Part shown: positions 1-6,041 of the stretch, one piece after another
Layout of the letters: every line of letters begins with the position of its first letter
Position numbering within the stretch: the stretch's first letter is position 1
Assembly (NCBI GenBank): GCA_003132645.1
Contig: PKYM01000156.1
Location: 754 to 10,026 of the forward strand
Direction: 5' to 3'
Source of the DNA: Actinomycetota bacterium
Lineage (GTDB): Bacteria; Actinomycetota; Thermoleophilia; UBA2241
DNA: 9,273 nucleotides
Notes under the pieces: model-generated
The model's input: only the letters and a program-made list of their open reading frames with translations
What the model was told of the DNA's origin: nothing
Database searches by the model: none
Program-made: the position numbers and the translations under genes

Positions 1-1116
1 GGCAGCGGCGGCACCTGGCTGCAGTGTCCGATCGAATGGGGATCGTACTCTACCGTCTCGAAGCTGCTGCTCGGCTTCAACGCTGCTGGTGAGACCTGCA
101 CCTTTACTCCCTGTGCGAAGGACGACCCGGTCTGCGGCGCCTACACGCAGGCGCACGGCTCCACCGGCTGCACCTTCTCTCAGGTGCGCTTCAAAGGCGG
201 CTCCGACACGGGCGCCTCCGTTTTGGACACGGCGAACTGGGACGCCGGCTGGAGCACCGCCTCGAACCCGCTCAAGAAACACTTCATGATCGACACCACG
301 TTCAGCGACTGCGAGTTCGAGCGGCCGCAGGCATCCAACTCGGTGGGAGTCAGCAGCTCGTTTTCGGGCGGCAACCCGGGCAGCTGTCTGAACCTCTGGT
401 ACGACTGTCGTCCAGGGGGTGCGCAGATCGCCGGCAACCGCTGGATCCGGTGCCACTTCGGCGTCAAGAACGGCTATCACAGCGGCATCGATGGCTACGG
501 AATCGGCACGACCATTCTCTGCCAGGGCTCACCTTCCACCCACTCGACGTCCAACCCCGCCGACGAGGGGCCAAACGCCAACGGCGGGAGCACGATCACA
601 AGCGCCAACTGGAACCCGCGGTTCGACTGGAGCCAGGTCGACCACTGCGCGACCGACAACAGCTTCGTAGACTGCCTGTTCGAGTACGCGACCTGGTACC
701 CGATGGACTTGTGCGACGCCGCCCGCCCCTACTCGATGTGGCAGGGCGTCAAGAGCTACCTTGCCAAGAACCCGGGCGGCACCTGCACCGACGGCAACGC
801 CGCCGCGGGCTGGGGTAACCCGCCTGGTTCGCAGTGGGTCAACATCCCCGACCGCATATGGCTGAAGAACTGGGACATGACGCGCTGCTACCAGAAGGGC
901 TCCACCCCGGATGCGCACAGCGTCGTGGGGGAGATCACCTCGGACTGCACGATGCTGGACAGCTTTTGCGGCACGGGCTCGGTCGAGGGTTACGCCGGCA
1001 GCTACGGAAACGTCGCGACCGGCAGCTTCCCCGGCGGCCACCCCAGAAGCTCCATCTTCACCGTCAACTGGAGTGGCATCACGACCGCCTACACGGCGTC
1101 ACCGTTCGACCCGTGA
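1..1116 (+). CDS. Cysteine-rich, probably secreted beta-helix-like protein (5'-truncated)
   Basis: The reading frame is open from the first base of the window to a TGA at 1114-1116, giving 371 residues without a start. An internal GTG at 184 is not needed as a start, since the frame continues upstream. The fragment has 17 cysteines and is rich in Gly, Ser, Asn, Trp and Tyr, which is typical of exported proteins. Short recurring segments read like rungs of a right-handed parallel beta-helix: CTFSQVRFKGG (residues 57-67), TFSDCEFERP (100-109), RWIRCHFGVKNG (147-158) and SFVDCLFEYAT (221-231), each an alternation of hydrophobic or aromatic residues around a Cys or its equivalent, then Gly/Asn turns. 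I recognise no catalytic motif and assign no enzyme function. The signal peptide, if any, lies outside the window. No membrane anchor is present at the C-terminus. The beta-helix reading is an inference; the open frame is certain. Confidence 0.8.
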   Translation, partial: GSGGTWLQCPIEWGSYSTVSKLLLGFNAAGETCTFTPCAKDDPVCGAYTQAHGSTGCTFSQVRFKGGSDTGASVLDTANWDAGWSTASNPLKKHFMIDTTFSDCEFERPQASNSVGVSSSFSGGNPGSCLNLWYDCRPGGAQIAGNRWIRCHFGVKNGYHSGIDGYGIGTTILCQGSPSTHSTSNPADEGPNANGGSTITSANWNPRFDWSQVDHCATDNSFVDCLFEYATWYPMDLCDAARPYSMWQGVKSYLAKNPGGTCTDGNAAAGWGNPPGSQWVNIPDRIWLKNWDMTRCYQKGSTPDAHSVVGEITSDCTMLDSFCGTGSVEGYAGSYGNVATGSFPGGHPRSSIFTVNWSGITTAYTASPFDP

Positions 1117-1164
1117 CATCCAGGATGTGATCTGGGGGTCACCTCCGATCCGGAAGAGAAATAC

Positions 1165-1181
1165 CGGGTCGTCAGGACCCG
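1165..1181 (+). terminator. Candidate terminator hairpin after the cysteine-rich gene
   Basis: CGGGTC (1165-1170) pairs perfectly with GACCCG (1176-1181) around a 5-base loop, about 50 bases after the stop codon. There is no U-run after it, so it is not a classical intrinsic terminator. A second stem, GGCCG (1208-1212) with CGGCC (1219-1223), follows closely and may act with it. Confidence 0.3.
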
Positions 1182-1244
1182 CAGTCAGGCTTCAGCTCTC
1201 GCAAAGAGGCCGGTCTTTCGGCCCCAGAATGATAGGCTGAGAGC

Positions 1245-1343
1245 GTGAGCACGTCGTCAGGCAGCAGCGCAGCGCAGCGGGCAGTCTTTGCCCGGCCCTG
1301 GGGCTGTCATTGCTGGACGCTCGAGCCCCTCTTTCACACCTGA
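1245..1343 (+). CDS. Doubtful 32-residue ORF, possibly leaderless
   Basis: A GTG at 1245 opens a 32-codon frame ending with TGA at 1341-1343. There is no Shine-Dalgarno sequence. The TAGGCT at 1233-1238 fits the loose TAnnnT form of a -10 element, which would place transcription start close to the GTG, as in the leaderless genes common in Actinobacteria. The predicted peptide begins MSTSSGSSAAQ and its C-terminal half has two Cys and two Trp. I recognise no family. It may equally be a chance frame; the reasons to list it are its position in an otherwise empty stretch and the promoter-like spacing. Confidence 0.15.
   Translation: MSTSSGSSAAQRAVFARPWGCHCWTLEPLFHT
1278..1294. other. 6-bp perfect hairpin in the intergenic stretch
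   Basis: CGGGCA (1278-1283) pairs with TGCCCG (1289-1294) around the loop GTCTT. It resembles the hairpin at 1165-1181 in stem length and loop size. No U-run follows. The role is unknown; it could be a terminator or part of a longer leader RNA. Confidence 0.3.
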
Positions 1344-1430
1344 GACTCCCTCTGCCATCTCCGCCGTGCCGCGTCCCGCCGACTGACGATTCTGCCTGCG
1401 AGGCGGCCTTTCAGGCGACCTTCGACCGGC

Positions 1431-1450
1431 GGCGTCCGGCGGCGTCCGGC
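1431..1450. repeat. 10-bp tandem repeat, two full copies
   Basis: GGCGTCCGGC occurs twice in direct succession (1431-1440 and 1441-1450) and is preceded by a half copy, CCGGC, at 1426-1430. It lies upstream of the methyltransferase start, outside any supported gene. It is most simply explained as replication slippage in GC-rich DNA. Confidence 0.7.
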
Positions 1451-1525
1451 GGTGGCCGACCGGCGCTCGATCCCCGGTGCATCCGAACGGCGAGCGCGAC
1501 GATCCCAGACCTTTTGCGAACGAAC

Positions 1526-1530
1526 AGGAG
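1526..1530 (+). promoter_or_regulatory. Ribosome binding site fixing the mttB-like start
   Basis: AGGAG sits 8 bases before the ATG at 1539. The frame is open upstream to a GTG-type start near 1452, but the added 29 residues are Arg-rich, unlike the family, and have no comparable ribosome binding site. This decides for 1539. Confidence 0.8.
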
Positions 1531-1538
1531 CGAGACTC

Positions 1539-2990
1539 ATGACAGACCCCGACGGGAAGGGCCTTCGTCTTCAGGCCGGCTTTCTGGGCGACGACGACAA
1601 GCAGGCGATCTACGACGCCGCTCTCGAGATTTGCGCGACGGTGGGCATGAGGGTCCACCAGCAGGCCGCGCTCGAGCTGCTGCGCGCGGCCGGCGCCGAG
1701 CTGAAGGGCGACGACCTGGTGCGCCTGCCCGCCGGCCTTGTCGAGCAGGCGCGCGCGACGGCTCCGGCAGTCGTGCCGGTCTTCGATCGCGAGGGCGAGT
1801 CGGCCATGCGACTGGGTGGCCGGCGCAGCTACTTCGGCACCGGTTCCGACCTCATGAACGTCTACGACCTGCAGACCGGCGAGCGGCGCCTCGCCGGTCT
1901 CGACGACGTCGCCCTTGCCGCCCGGCTGTGCGACGCGCTCGACAACATCGACTTCGTCATGTCGGCCGCCTACCCCAACGACATCGCCGATCCCCACCGC
2001 GCCCACGTGGCCGAGTTCCAGGCCATGGTGACCGGCACGACCAAGCCGATGGTGGTGACCGCCGAGGGCGTGGCCGACCTCGAGGTCATGTGGAAGATCG
2101 CCTGCGAGGTGCGCGGCGGTCCCGAGGCGCTCGCTGCCAAGCCCTATCTCGTCATGTACGGACAGCCGAGCAGCCCGCTGGAGCATCCCCGTGACAGCCT
2201 CGACAAGCTGCTGTTCTGCGCCGAGACCGGCCTTCCGGCGATCTACTCGCCGGCGCCGCTCGCCGGCGCGACGGCGCCGATCACGGTCGCCGGTCATGTC
2301 GCCCAGGGCGTTGCCGAATCGCTGTTCGGCCTCGTCATCCATCAGCTTCGCAAGCCCGGCGCGCCGTTTCTGTTCGGCATCGGACCGGCGGTGCTCGACA
2401 TGGCCACGGCGCAGTCGTCCTACAACGCTCCCGAGTACCTCATGACCTATCTCGGCGCGATCGAGATGGCGCGCTGGCTCGACCTGCCCAACTGGGGCTA
2501 CGGCGGCACGACCGACGCCGAGCTGGTCGATGCTCAGGCGGGCATGGAGGCCGGCGAACTGACCCTGCTGGCGATGATGGCCGGCTCCAACTTGAACCAC
2601 GACGTGGGCTACCTCGACTACGGCATGACCGGCGCGCTCGAGCTGGTCGTCATCGTCGACGAGTTCATCGCCATGAACCGGCGCCTGCTGGCGGGCATCA
2701 CGGTGGACCGTGAGACGCTCGGCCTCGACGTGATAGCCCAGACCGGTCCGGGCGGCGACTTCCTGTCGACCAAACACACCGCCAAGCACATGCGCAAGGC
2801 GCAGTGGCGCCCGACGATCATCAACCGCAAGGGTTTCAAGCGCTGGAAGGAAGACGGCGGCCCCGACCTGCGCGAGCAGGCGCGTCGCAAGGCGCTGCGA
2901 CTGCTCGACCAGCACGAGACGCCGGCCCTGGCAGCCGACGTGGCCGCGCGCATCGCGGCGCTCGTCGAGGGCTTCGTTCCGGCGGGCTGA
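1539..2990 (+). CDS. MttB-family (trimethylamine/betaine) methyltransferase, pyrrolysine-free
   Basis: This 483-residue protein has the usual length of the MttB superfamily (COG5598), cytoplasmic TIM-barrel enzymes that move a methyl group from trimethylamine or a quaternary amine to a corrinoid protein. Family-like segments include YFGTGSD (98-104), the LPNWGYGGTTDAELVDAQAG block (316-335), GSNLNHDVGYLDYG (349-362) and, near the C-terminus, GPGGDFLSTKHTAKHMR (403-419). The frame has no in-frame stop, so it contains no amber-encoded pyrrolysine. It therefore resembles the non-Pyl branch, whose characterised members (such as MtgB) demethylate glycine betaine and other betaines rather than trimethylamine. 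It is the first gene of a same-strand cluster with an iron-sulfur protein 94 bases downstream and a lyase after that. No corrinoid carrier protein is in the window. Family membership is near certain. The substrate is unknown; context suggests a trimethylated amine derived from histidine. Confidence 0.95.
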   Translation: MTDPDGKGLRLQAGFLGDDDKQAIYDAALEICATVGMRVHQQAALELLRAAGAELKGDDLVRLPAGLVEQARATAPAVVPVFDREGESAMRLGGRRSYFGTGSDLMNVYDLQTGERRLAGLDDVALAARLCDALDNIDFVMSAAYPNDIADPHRAHVAEFQAMVTGTTKPMVVTAEGVADLEVMWKIACEVRGGPEALAAKPYLVMYGQPSSPLEHPRDSLDKLLFCAETGLPAIYSPAPLAGATAPITVAGHVAQGVAESLFGLVIHQLRKPGAPFLFGIGPAVLDMATAQSSYNAPEYLMTYLGAIEMARWLDLPNWGYGGTTDAELVDAQAGMEAGELTLLAMMAGSNLNHDVGYLDYGMTGALELVVIVDEFIAMNRRLLAGITVDRETLGLDVIAQTGPGGDFLSTKHTAKHMRKAQWRPTIINRKGFKRWKEDGGPDLREQARRKALRLLDQHETPALAADVAARIAALVEGFVPAG

Positions 2991-3001
2991 GTCGCGAGTC
3001 G

Positions 3002-3035
3002 CCTGCCGCCGCCCGTTGGCCGGGGCGGCGGCGGG
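3002..3035 (+). terminator. Strong GC hairpin between the methyltransferase and iron-sulfur genes
   Basis: Bases 3002-3014 pair with 3023-3035 over 13 positions (one U-G pair, the rest Watson-Crick), with an 8-base loop. The stem begins 12 bases after the TGA. It is not followed by a U-run and the next gene starts 50 bases later on the same strand. It may be an attenuating or mRNA-protecting stem that sets different levels for the two genes rather than a full terminator. Confidence 0.45.
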
Positions 3036-3084
3036 CCGCTACAGTGGATAACGACGGCAGCGACGAAGACTTAAAGGCGAGGGG

Positions 3085-4194
3085 ATGATCGTGGACGAGC
3101 CGCGTCATGAGGCGACGCTGAAGCCCGACACACGCGAAGCGGCGCGTGACCAGGACGTGCGCGAGGCGAAACTCGACCCGGACGTGCGCGAAGCGAGACT
3201 CGACCCGGACGTGCGCGAGGCTTTGACGGGGGTGTTCGGCGCGCCGGCCTTCGTCCTGCCCTGGATCGACCGCCTGCTCGAGCCCGACGAGCTGCTCCTG
3301 GTGGCCGCGCTGGCGGCGGCTGGGATGCTCACCGTGCCGGCCGCGGTGGCCGTGCTGGGCCGGCCCGTGTCGCTCGAGTTCTTCGAGCGGGCCGTGCGGC
3401 GGGGGATCATCGACCGTCCGACCCCCGAGGTCGTCGTCCTGTCGGACTTCGCGAGCCGCCTCGAGATCTGGACGCTGTTCGAGGGCTGGAAGGACCTGCC
3501 CGACGACGTGCGCCGGGCGCTAGCTGACTGGCAGCTCGCCCGCTACATCGACGAGAAGCGCTCCCAGGTCGAGGCTCTGCTGGCCGGCGAGCAGCCGCAG
3601 CCGGGTCTCGAGAACGCCGAGTATCTGCTGCTCGCCGAGGCCGAGGCGTTGATCGCGCGCGCCGAGCACGTCTACTTGTGGCCGTGCGACTGCCGGGCCG
3701 TGATGGAGCGTTGCCGCAAGCCGTCGCTCGTCTGCCTGCGCTTCGACAACCAGCGCGGCCTGGGCTGGGAGATCTCGCACGAGCGCGCCGTCGCGGTGCT
3801 GCGCGACGCCGACCGTCACGGCCTCATGCACACCGGCGAGGTGGGCGCCGCCGGCGACCAGACGCCGCTCACCGCCGGGGCCATCTGCAACTGCTGCGCC
3901 GACTGCTGCTTTCCGCAGCTCGCCGGGCAGGCCCTCGGGGCGACCCGGCTCTGGCCGCGGGCGCGCTACGTCGCCGCGCTTGACGCGGCGCTTTGTGGCG
4001 GCTGTGGACGCTGCGCGCGGCGCTGCCCGTTCGGCGCCTTCGTCGTCGAGCCGGGCGGCCGCGGCCAGAAGAGCGCCGGGCACTTGCCGCTGGGCGTGGC
4101 CTTCGACAAGGAGCTCTGTCGCGGCTGCGGCCTGTGTGCCACGGGCTGCCCCGACGGCGCCATCGCCATGGCGCTGCTGACGGGCGGGCGCTGA
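3085..4194 (+). CDS. Iron-sulfur protein with two ferredoxin clusters and extra Cys motifs
   Basis: This 369-residue soluble protein ends in two classical [4Fe-4S] motifs: C304-x2-C307-x2-C310-x3-C314-P and C345-x2-C348-x2-C351-x3-C355-P. Before these come two further cysteine groups, CDCR...C...C (201, 203, 210, 217) and a dense ICNCCADCC block (Cys 268, 270, 271, 274, 275), likely to bind one or two more clusters. Residues 60-150 look helical and could be a winged-helix-like domain. The first 50 residues carry a 9-residue repeat. The start is either ATG 3085 or GTG 3091; GAGGGG at 3079-3084 is better spaced (6 bases) for the GTG. A likely role is low-potential electron transfer. Beside an MttB homologue it could help reactivate oxidised corrinoid, as the RamA ferredoxin domain does, but the ATPase-like part of RamA is absent. 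It lies 66 bases before the lyase gene. Architecture is clear; the role is inferred. Confidence 0.88.
   Translation: MIVDEPRHEATLKPDTREAARDQDVREAKLDPDVREARLDPDVREALTGVFGAPAFVLPWIDRLLEPDELLLVAALAAAGMLTVPAAVAVLGRPVSLEFFERAVRRGIIDRPTPEVVVLSDFASRLEIWTLFEGWKDLPDDVRRALADWQLARYIDEKRSQVEALLAGEQPQPGLENAEYLLLAEAEALIARAEHVYLWPCDCRAVMERCRKPSLVCLRFDNQRGLGWEISHERAVAVLRDADRHGLMHTGEVGAAGDQTPLTAGAICNCCADCCFPQLAGQALGATRLWPRARYVAALDAALCGGCGRCARRCPFGAFVVEPGGRGQKSAGHLPLGVAFDKELCRGCGLCATGCPDGAIAMALLTGGR
3127..3225 (+). repeat. 27-bp tandem repeat encoding nine-residue units
   Basis: Three full 27-base units (3127-3153, 3154-3180, 3181-3207) and a partial fourth from 3208 encode DTREAARDQ, DVREAKLDP, DVREARLDP and DVREAL. 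Units 2 and 3 are nearly identical at the DNA level, so expansion is recent or is kept homogeneous. The encoded stretch is highly charged and lies before the folded part of the iron-sulfur protein. Confidence 0.9.
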
Positions 4195-4260
4195 TCGCCA
4201 CGACGCGGCGGCGAGGCGGCTCCGGGTAGCCGAGCCGAAACGTCGGGTAGAACACATCCT

Positions 4261-5724
4261 ATGACGGTCGTTCTCAGCGGATCGCGGCTCACTCTCGATG
4301 AACTCGTCAGGGTGGCGCGCGGCGGCGAAGCCGTCGCGCTCGCGCCCGGGGTCGGCGCGCGCATGGCGCGGGCGCGGCGCACGGTCGAGACGGTGCTTGC
4401 CACAGGCGACCCGGTCTACGGCTTGAACACCGGGGTCGGGGTCTTGAAGCGCGTGTCGCTGGCGCCCGACGAGATCGCGCGCTTCAACCATCGCCTGCTC
4501 GAAAACCACCGCGTCGCACAAGGCGCGCCGGCGTCGGGCGAGGTGGTGCGCGCCACCATGCTGCGTCTCGCCAACGGCTTCGCCGCCGGTCATGCGGGCG
4601 TGCGGCCGGTCTTGGCCGAACGTCTCGTTTCGGCGCTGAACCGTGGGGTCTGTCCAGTCGTGCGCCAGCTCGGTTCGCTGGGCGAGTCCGACCTCGCTCC
4701 CCTGGCCGATCTGGCCACCGGTCTGTTCACCGACCCCGATCTGACTGCCGGCGAGGGCCTGGCGCTGCTCAACAACAACTCCTTCTCGACGGCCTCGGCC
4801 GCCCTGGCCCTGTACGATGCCCGGCGGCTGCTCGACGCCGCCGACGCGGTCGCCGCGCTCAGCCTCGAGGCGTTCGCCGCCAACCTGACCATCCTGCATC
4901 CGGGGATCGTGGCCGCCCGCCCCGACGAGGGCCTGGCGCTGGTCGTCGCCCGCCTGCGTCGCCTGCTCGACGGCAGCTACCTGTGGCGCGCCGGGGCCGC
5001 CCGCAACTTGCAGGACCCGCTGACGTTCCGCTCGCTGCCGGGCGTGCACGGCGCCTGCCACGACGCTCTGGGCTACGCCGGCCGCAGGCTGGCCGTGGAG
5101 CTCAACGCCGCCCAGGGCAACCCGCTGGTCTTGGCCGACGAGCAGCGCGTCATCTCCGCCGCCAATTTCGAGGTGCTGGCGCTCGCTGCCGGGCTCGATC
5201 TCGCACGGATCGCTCTCTCGCCGCTGCTGACGAGCGCCGACGAGCGCGCCCTGAAGCTCCTCGAGACACCCTGGTCGGGCCTGGCCACCGGTCTCGCGGC
5301 CCGCCGGGGGACGCCCGAGAGTGGTCTCAGCATCTATGCCATCGTCGGCGAAGCGCTCACCGCCGAGGCTCGCCTGCTCGCCCAGCCGGTCTCGTTCGAG
5401 CTCGCCAGCAGCGCCGGCGCCGAGGGTATCGAGGACCGCGCGACCATGGCGCCGCTGGGCGCCCGCCGCCTGGCGGAGATGGTCGGCCTCGGAGAGCGCG
5501 TCGTGGCGGTCGAGCTGCTGGTCGCCGCCGAGGCGGTCGAGCTACGCGGCAGCGGGCCGCTGGGCCGCGGCACGCGCCAGGTCTTCGAGCTGGTCCGGGA
5601 ACGGACGCCGTTCATCGGCCCGGACGACCCGCTGCCGGCCGATCTCGACAGGTTGGTCGAGCTCATCCGCTCAGACGTGTTCGTGGAGCCCGGGAAACCG
5701 CTGGCCGCCGCCTCGGCGGGCTGA
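4261..5724 (+). CDS. MIO-less histidine-ammonia-lyase homologue, candidate ergothionase-type lyase
   Basis: The 487-residue protein is a full-length member of the aromatic amino acid lyase fold. Conserved marks are VYGLNTGVG (Tyr53), ENHRVAQGAP (His83), CPVVRQLGSLGESDLAPLA (131-148), EGLALLN (Asn171), NLQDPLTFR (Gln251, Arg257), ELNAAQGNPLV (280-290) and GIEDRATM (Glu391). In true lyases the 138-148 segment reads GSVGASGDLAP, and Ala-Ser-Gly cyclises to the MIO electrophile. Here it reads GSLGESDLAP, one residue shorter, with no Ala-Ser-Gly, so MIO cannot form. HAL Tyr280 is replaced by Leu254. The kept His83 and Glu391 match the positions that contact the imidazole in P. putida HAL. Ergothionase is a HAL relative that eliminates trimethylamine from ergothioneine, a leaving group that should not need MIO. 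I infer a similar reaction on a histidine betaine. The alternative is a non-catalytic paralogue. The ATG is supported by family N-terminal homology; its ribosome binding site is weak. Confidence 0.93.
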   Translation: MTVVLSGSRLTLDELVRVARGGEAVALAPGVGARMARARRTVETVLATGDPVYGLNTGVGVLKRVSLAPDEIARFNHRLLENHRVAQGAPASGEVVRATMLRLANGFAAGHAGVRPVLAERLVSALNRGVCPVVRQLGSLGESDLAPLADLATGLFTDPDLTAGEGLALLNNNSFSTASAALALYDARRLLDAADAVAALSLEAFAANLTILHPGIVAARPDEGLALVVARLRRLLDGSYLWRAGAARNLQDPLTFRSLPGVHGACHDALGYAGRRLAVELNAAQGNPLVLADEQRVISAANFEVLALAAGLDLARIALSPLLTSADERALKLLETPWSGLATGLAARRGTPESGLSIYAIVGEALTAEARLLAQPVSFELASSAGAEGIEDRATMAPLGARRLAEMVGLGERVVAVELLVAAEAVELRGSGPLGRGTRQVFELVRERTPFIGPDDPLPADLDRLVELIRSDVFVEPGKPLAAASAG

Positions 5725-5808
5725 TCGCGCGCCCGCCCCGCTCTAACGGGCTGACGGCGCTCGCGGCTGCCGACGGCCTGGGCGGGCAGGCGGGCGGGGC
5801 TGTGGCGC
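5725..5808. other. Convergent intergenic gap, GC-rich with weak stems
   Basis: These 84 bases lie between the stop of the lyase gene (+) and the stop of the small membrane ORF (-). GCCTG (5776-5780) can pair with CAGGC (5787-5791), and GCCCCGC (5735-5741) with GCGGGGC (5794-5800). No U-run follows on either strand. These could form a shared terminator structure, but the case is weak. Confidence 0.3.
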
Positions 5809-5985
5809 CTAGACGTCGGGCGGCCCGCCGACCGCGCCGGAGCTCGGCGGGGTCGCCTCCGGTGTCTCGTCGTCGCCGCCGGGCAGGAGGTCGACCAGCA
5901 CCAGGGCAGCCACGACGAACGCTATGGCGACGACAATCATCATCACCCAGACCATCGGGTCGAGCTGCGACAGCAGGTGGACCAT
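5809..5985 (-). CDS. Small single-span membrane protein (58 aa)
   Basis: On the minus strand an ATG at 5985 opens 58 codons to a TAG at 5809-5811. The peptide starts MVHLLSQLDPMVW, has one clear hydrophobic segment at about residues 11-31 (MVWVMMIVVAIAFVVAALVL), then a short acidic and Pro/Gly-rich tail from residue 32. GGAGGG (plus-strand positions 5995-6000) precedes the ATG by 9 bases, an excellent ribosome binding site, and a promoter-like pair lies upstream at 6014-6041. It is divergent from the copper-protein genes and convergent with the lyase gene. I recognise no family. Such short tail-bearing membrane proteins are often small subunits or regulators of membrane complexes, but no partner can be named. 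Ribosome binding site, promoter and hydrophobic pattern together make it likely real. Confidence 0.7.
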   Translation of the reverse strand: MVHLLSQLDPMVWVMMIVVAIAFVVAALVLVDLLPGGDDETPEATPPSSGAVGGPPDV

Positions 5986-5994
5986 GGCTTCGCT

Positions 5995-6000
5995 CCCTCC
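5995..6000 (-). promoter_or_regulatory. Ribosome binding site of the small membrane ORF
   Basis: Read on the minus strand this is GGAGGG, followed by 9 bases and then ATG at 5985. It is the strongest argument that the short ORF is translated. Confidence 0.75.
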
Positions 6001-6013
6001 AAGCGTTTTCGCA

Positions 6014-6041
6014 TATATAGTCTTCCCCGCAGGGGTGTCAG
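6014..6041 (-). promoter_or_regulatory. Candidate promoter of the small membrane ORF
   Basis: On the minus strand, CTGACA (plus positions 6036-6041) and TATATA (6014-6019) are separated by 16 bases, close to sigma-70 consensus. The TATATA lies in one of the few AT-rich spots of the window. The -35 element overlaps a dyad at 6037-6050. On the plus strand the same AT-rich spot offers TATAGT (6016-6021) as a -10 for the copper genes, with no good -35. Confidence 0.45.

Larger units (their letters stand above)
1117..1538. other. Gene-poor intergenic stretch
   Basis: These 422 bases separate the cysteine-rich gene from the methyltransferase gene. I see no tRNA, no convincing conserved gene and no clear riboswitch. 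The stretch holds perfect 6-bp hairpins at 1165-1181 and 1278-1294, a weaker one at 1207-1224, a wider stem (1300-1305 with 1324-1329) followed by a short T/C-rich run, and a 10-bp tandem repeat at 1431-1450. A 32-codon ORF at 1245-1343 is doubtful. Confidence 0.6.

Noticed and set aside
1381..1538. Cobalamin riboswitch before the corrinoid-dependent methyltransferase homologue
   Set aside because: Fragments such as TCTGCCTGCG near 1391 and CCCCGGTGCATCC near 1474 recall pieces of the B12-box and core, but they are in the wrong order, and the ordered conserved core is not present.
1452..1538. N-terminal extension of the methyltransferase from an upstream GTG
   Set aside because: The extra 29 residues are Arg/Ser-rich and unlike the family, and the AGGAG at 1526-1530 is ideally placed for the ATG at 1539.
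1257..2915. Long minus-strand open frame (552 codons) opposite the methyltransferase gene
   Set aside because: It is a GC-rich antisense shadow: the plus-strand frame shows clear MttB-family motifs and a proper ribosome binding site, while the antisense product is Arg/His/Gly-rich without recognisable motifs.
4195..4260. Separate promoter or terminator between the iron-sulfur and lyase genes
   Set aside because: The 66 bases show no convincing -35/-10 pair and no stable hairpin with a U-run; cotranscription is simpler.
3520..5061. Long minus-strand open frame (513 codons) opposite the iron-sulfur and lyase genes
   Set aside because: It spans two well-supported plus-strand genes and their gap, and the product has biased composition and no domain pattern.
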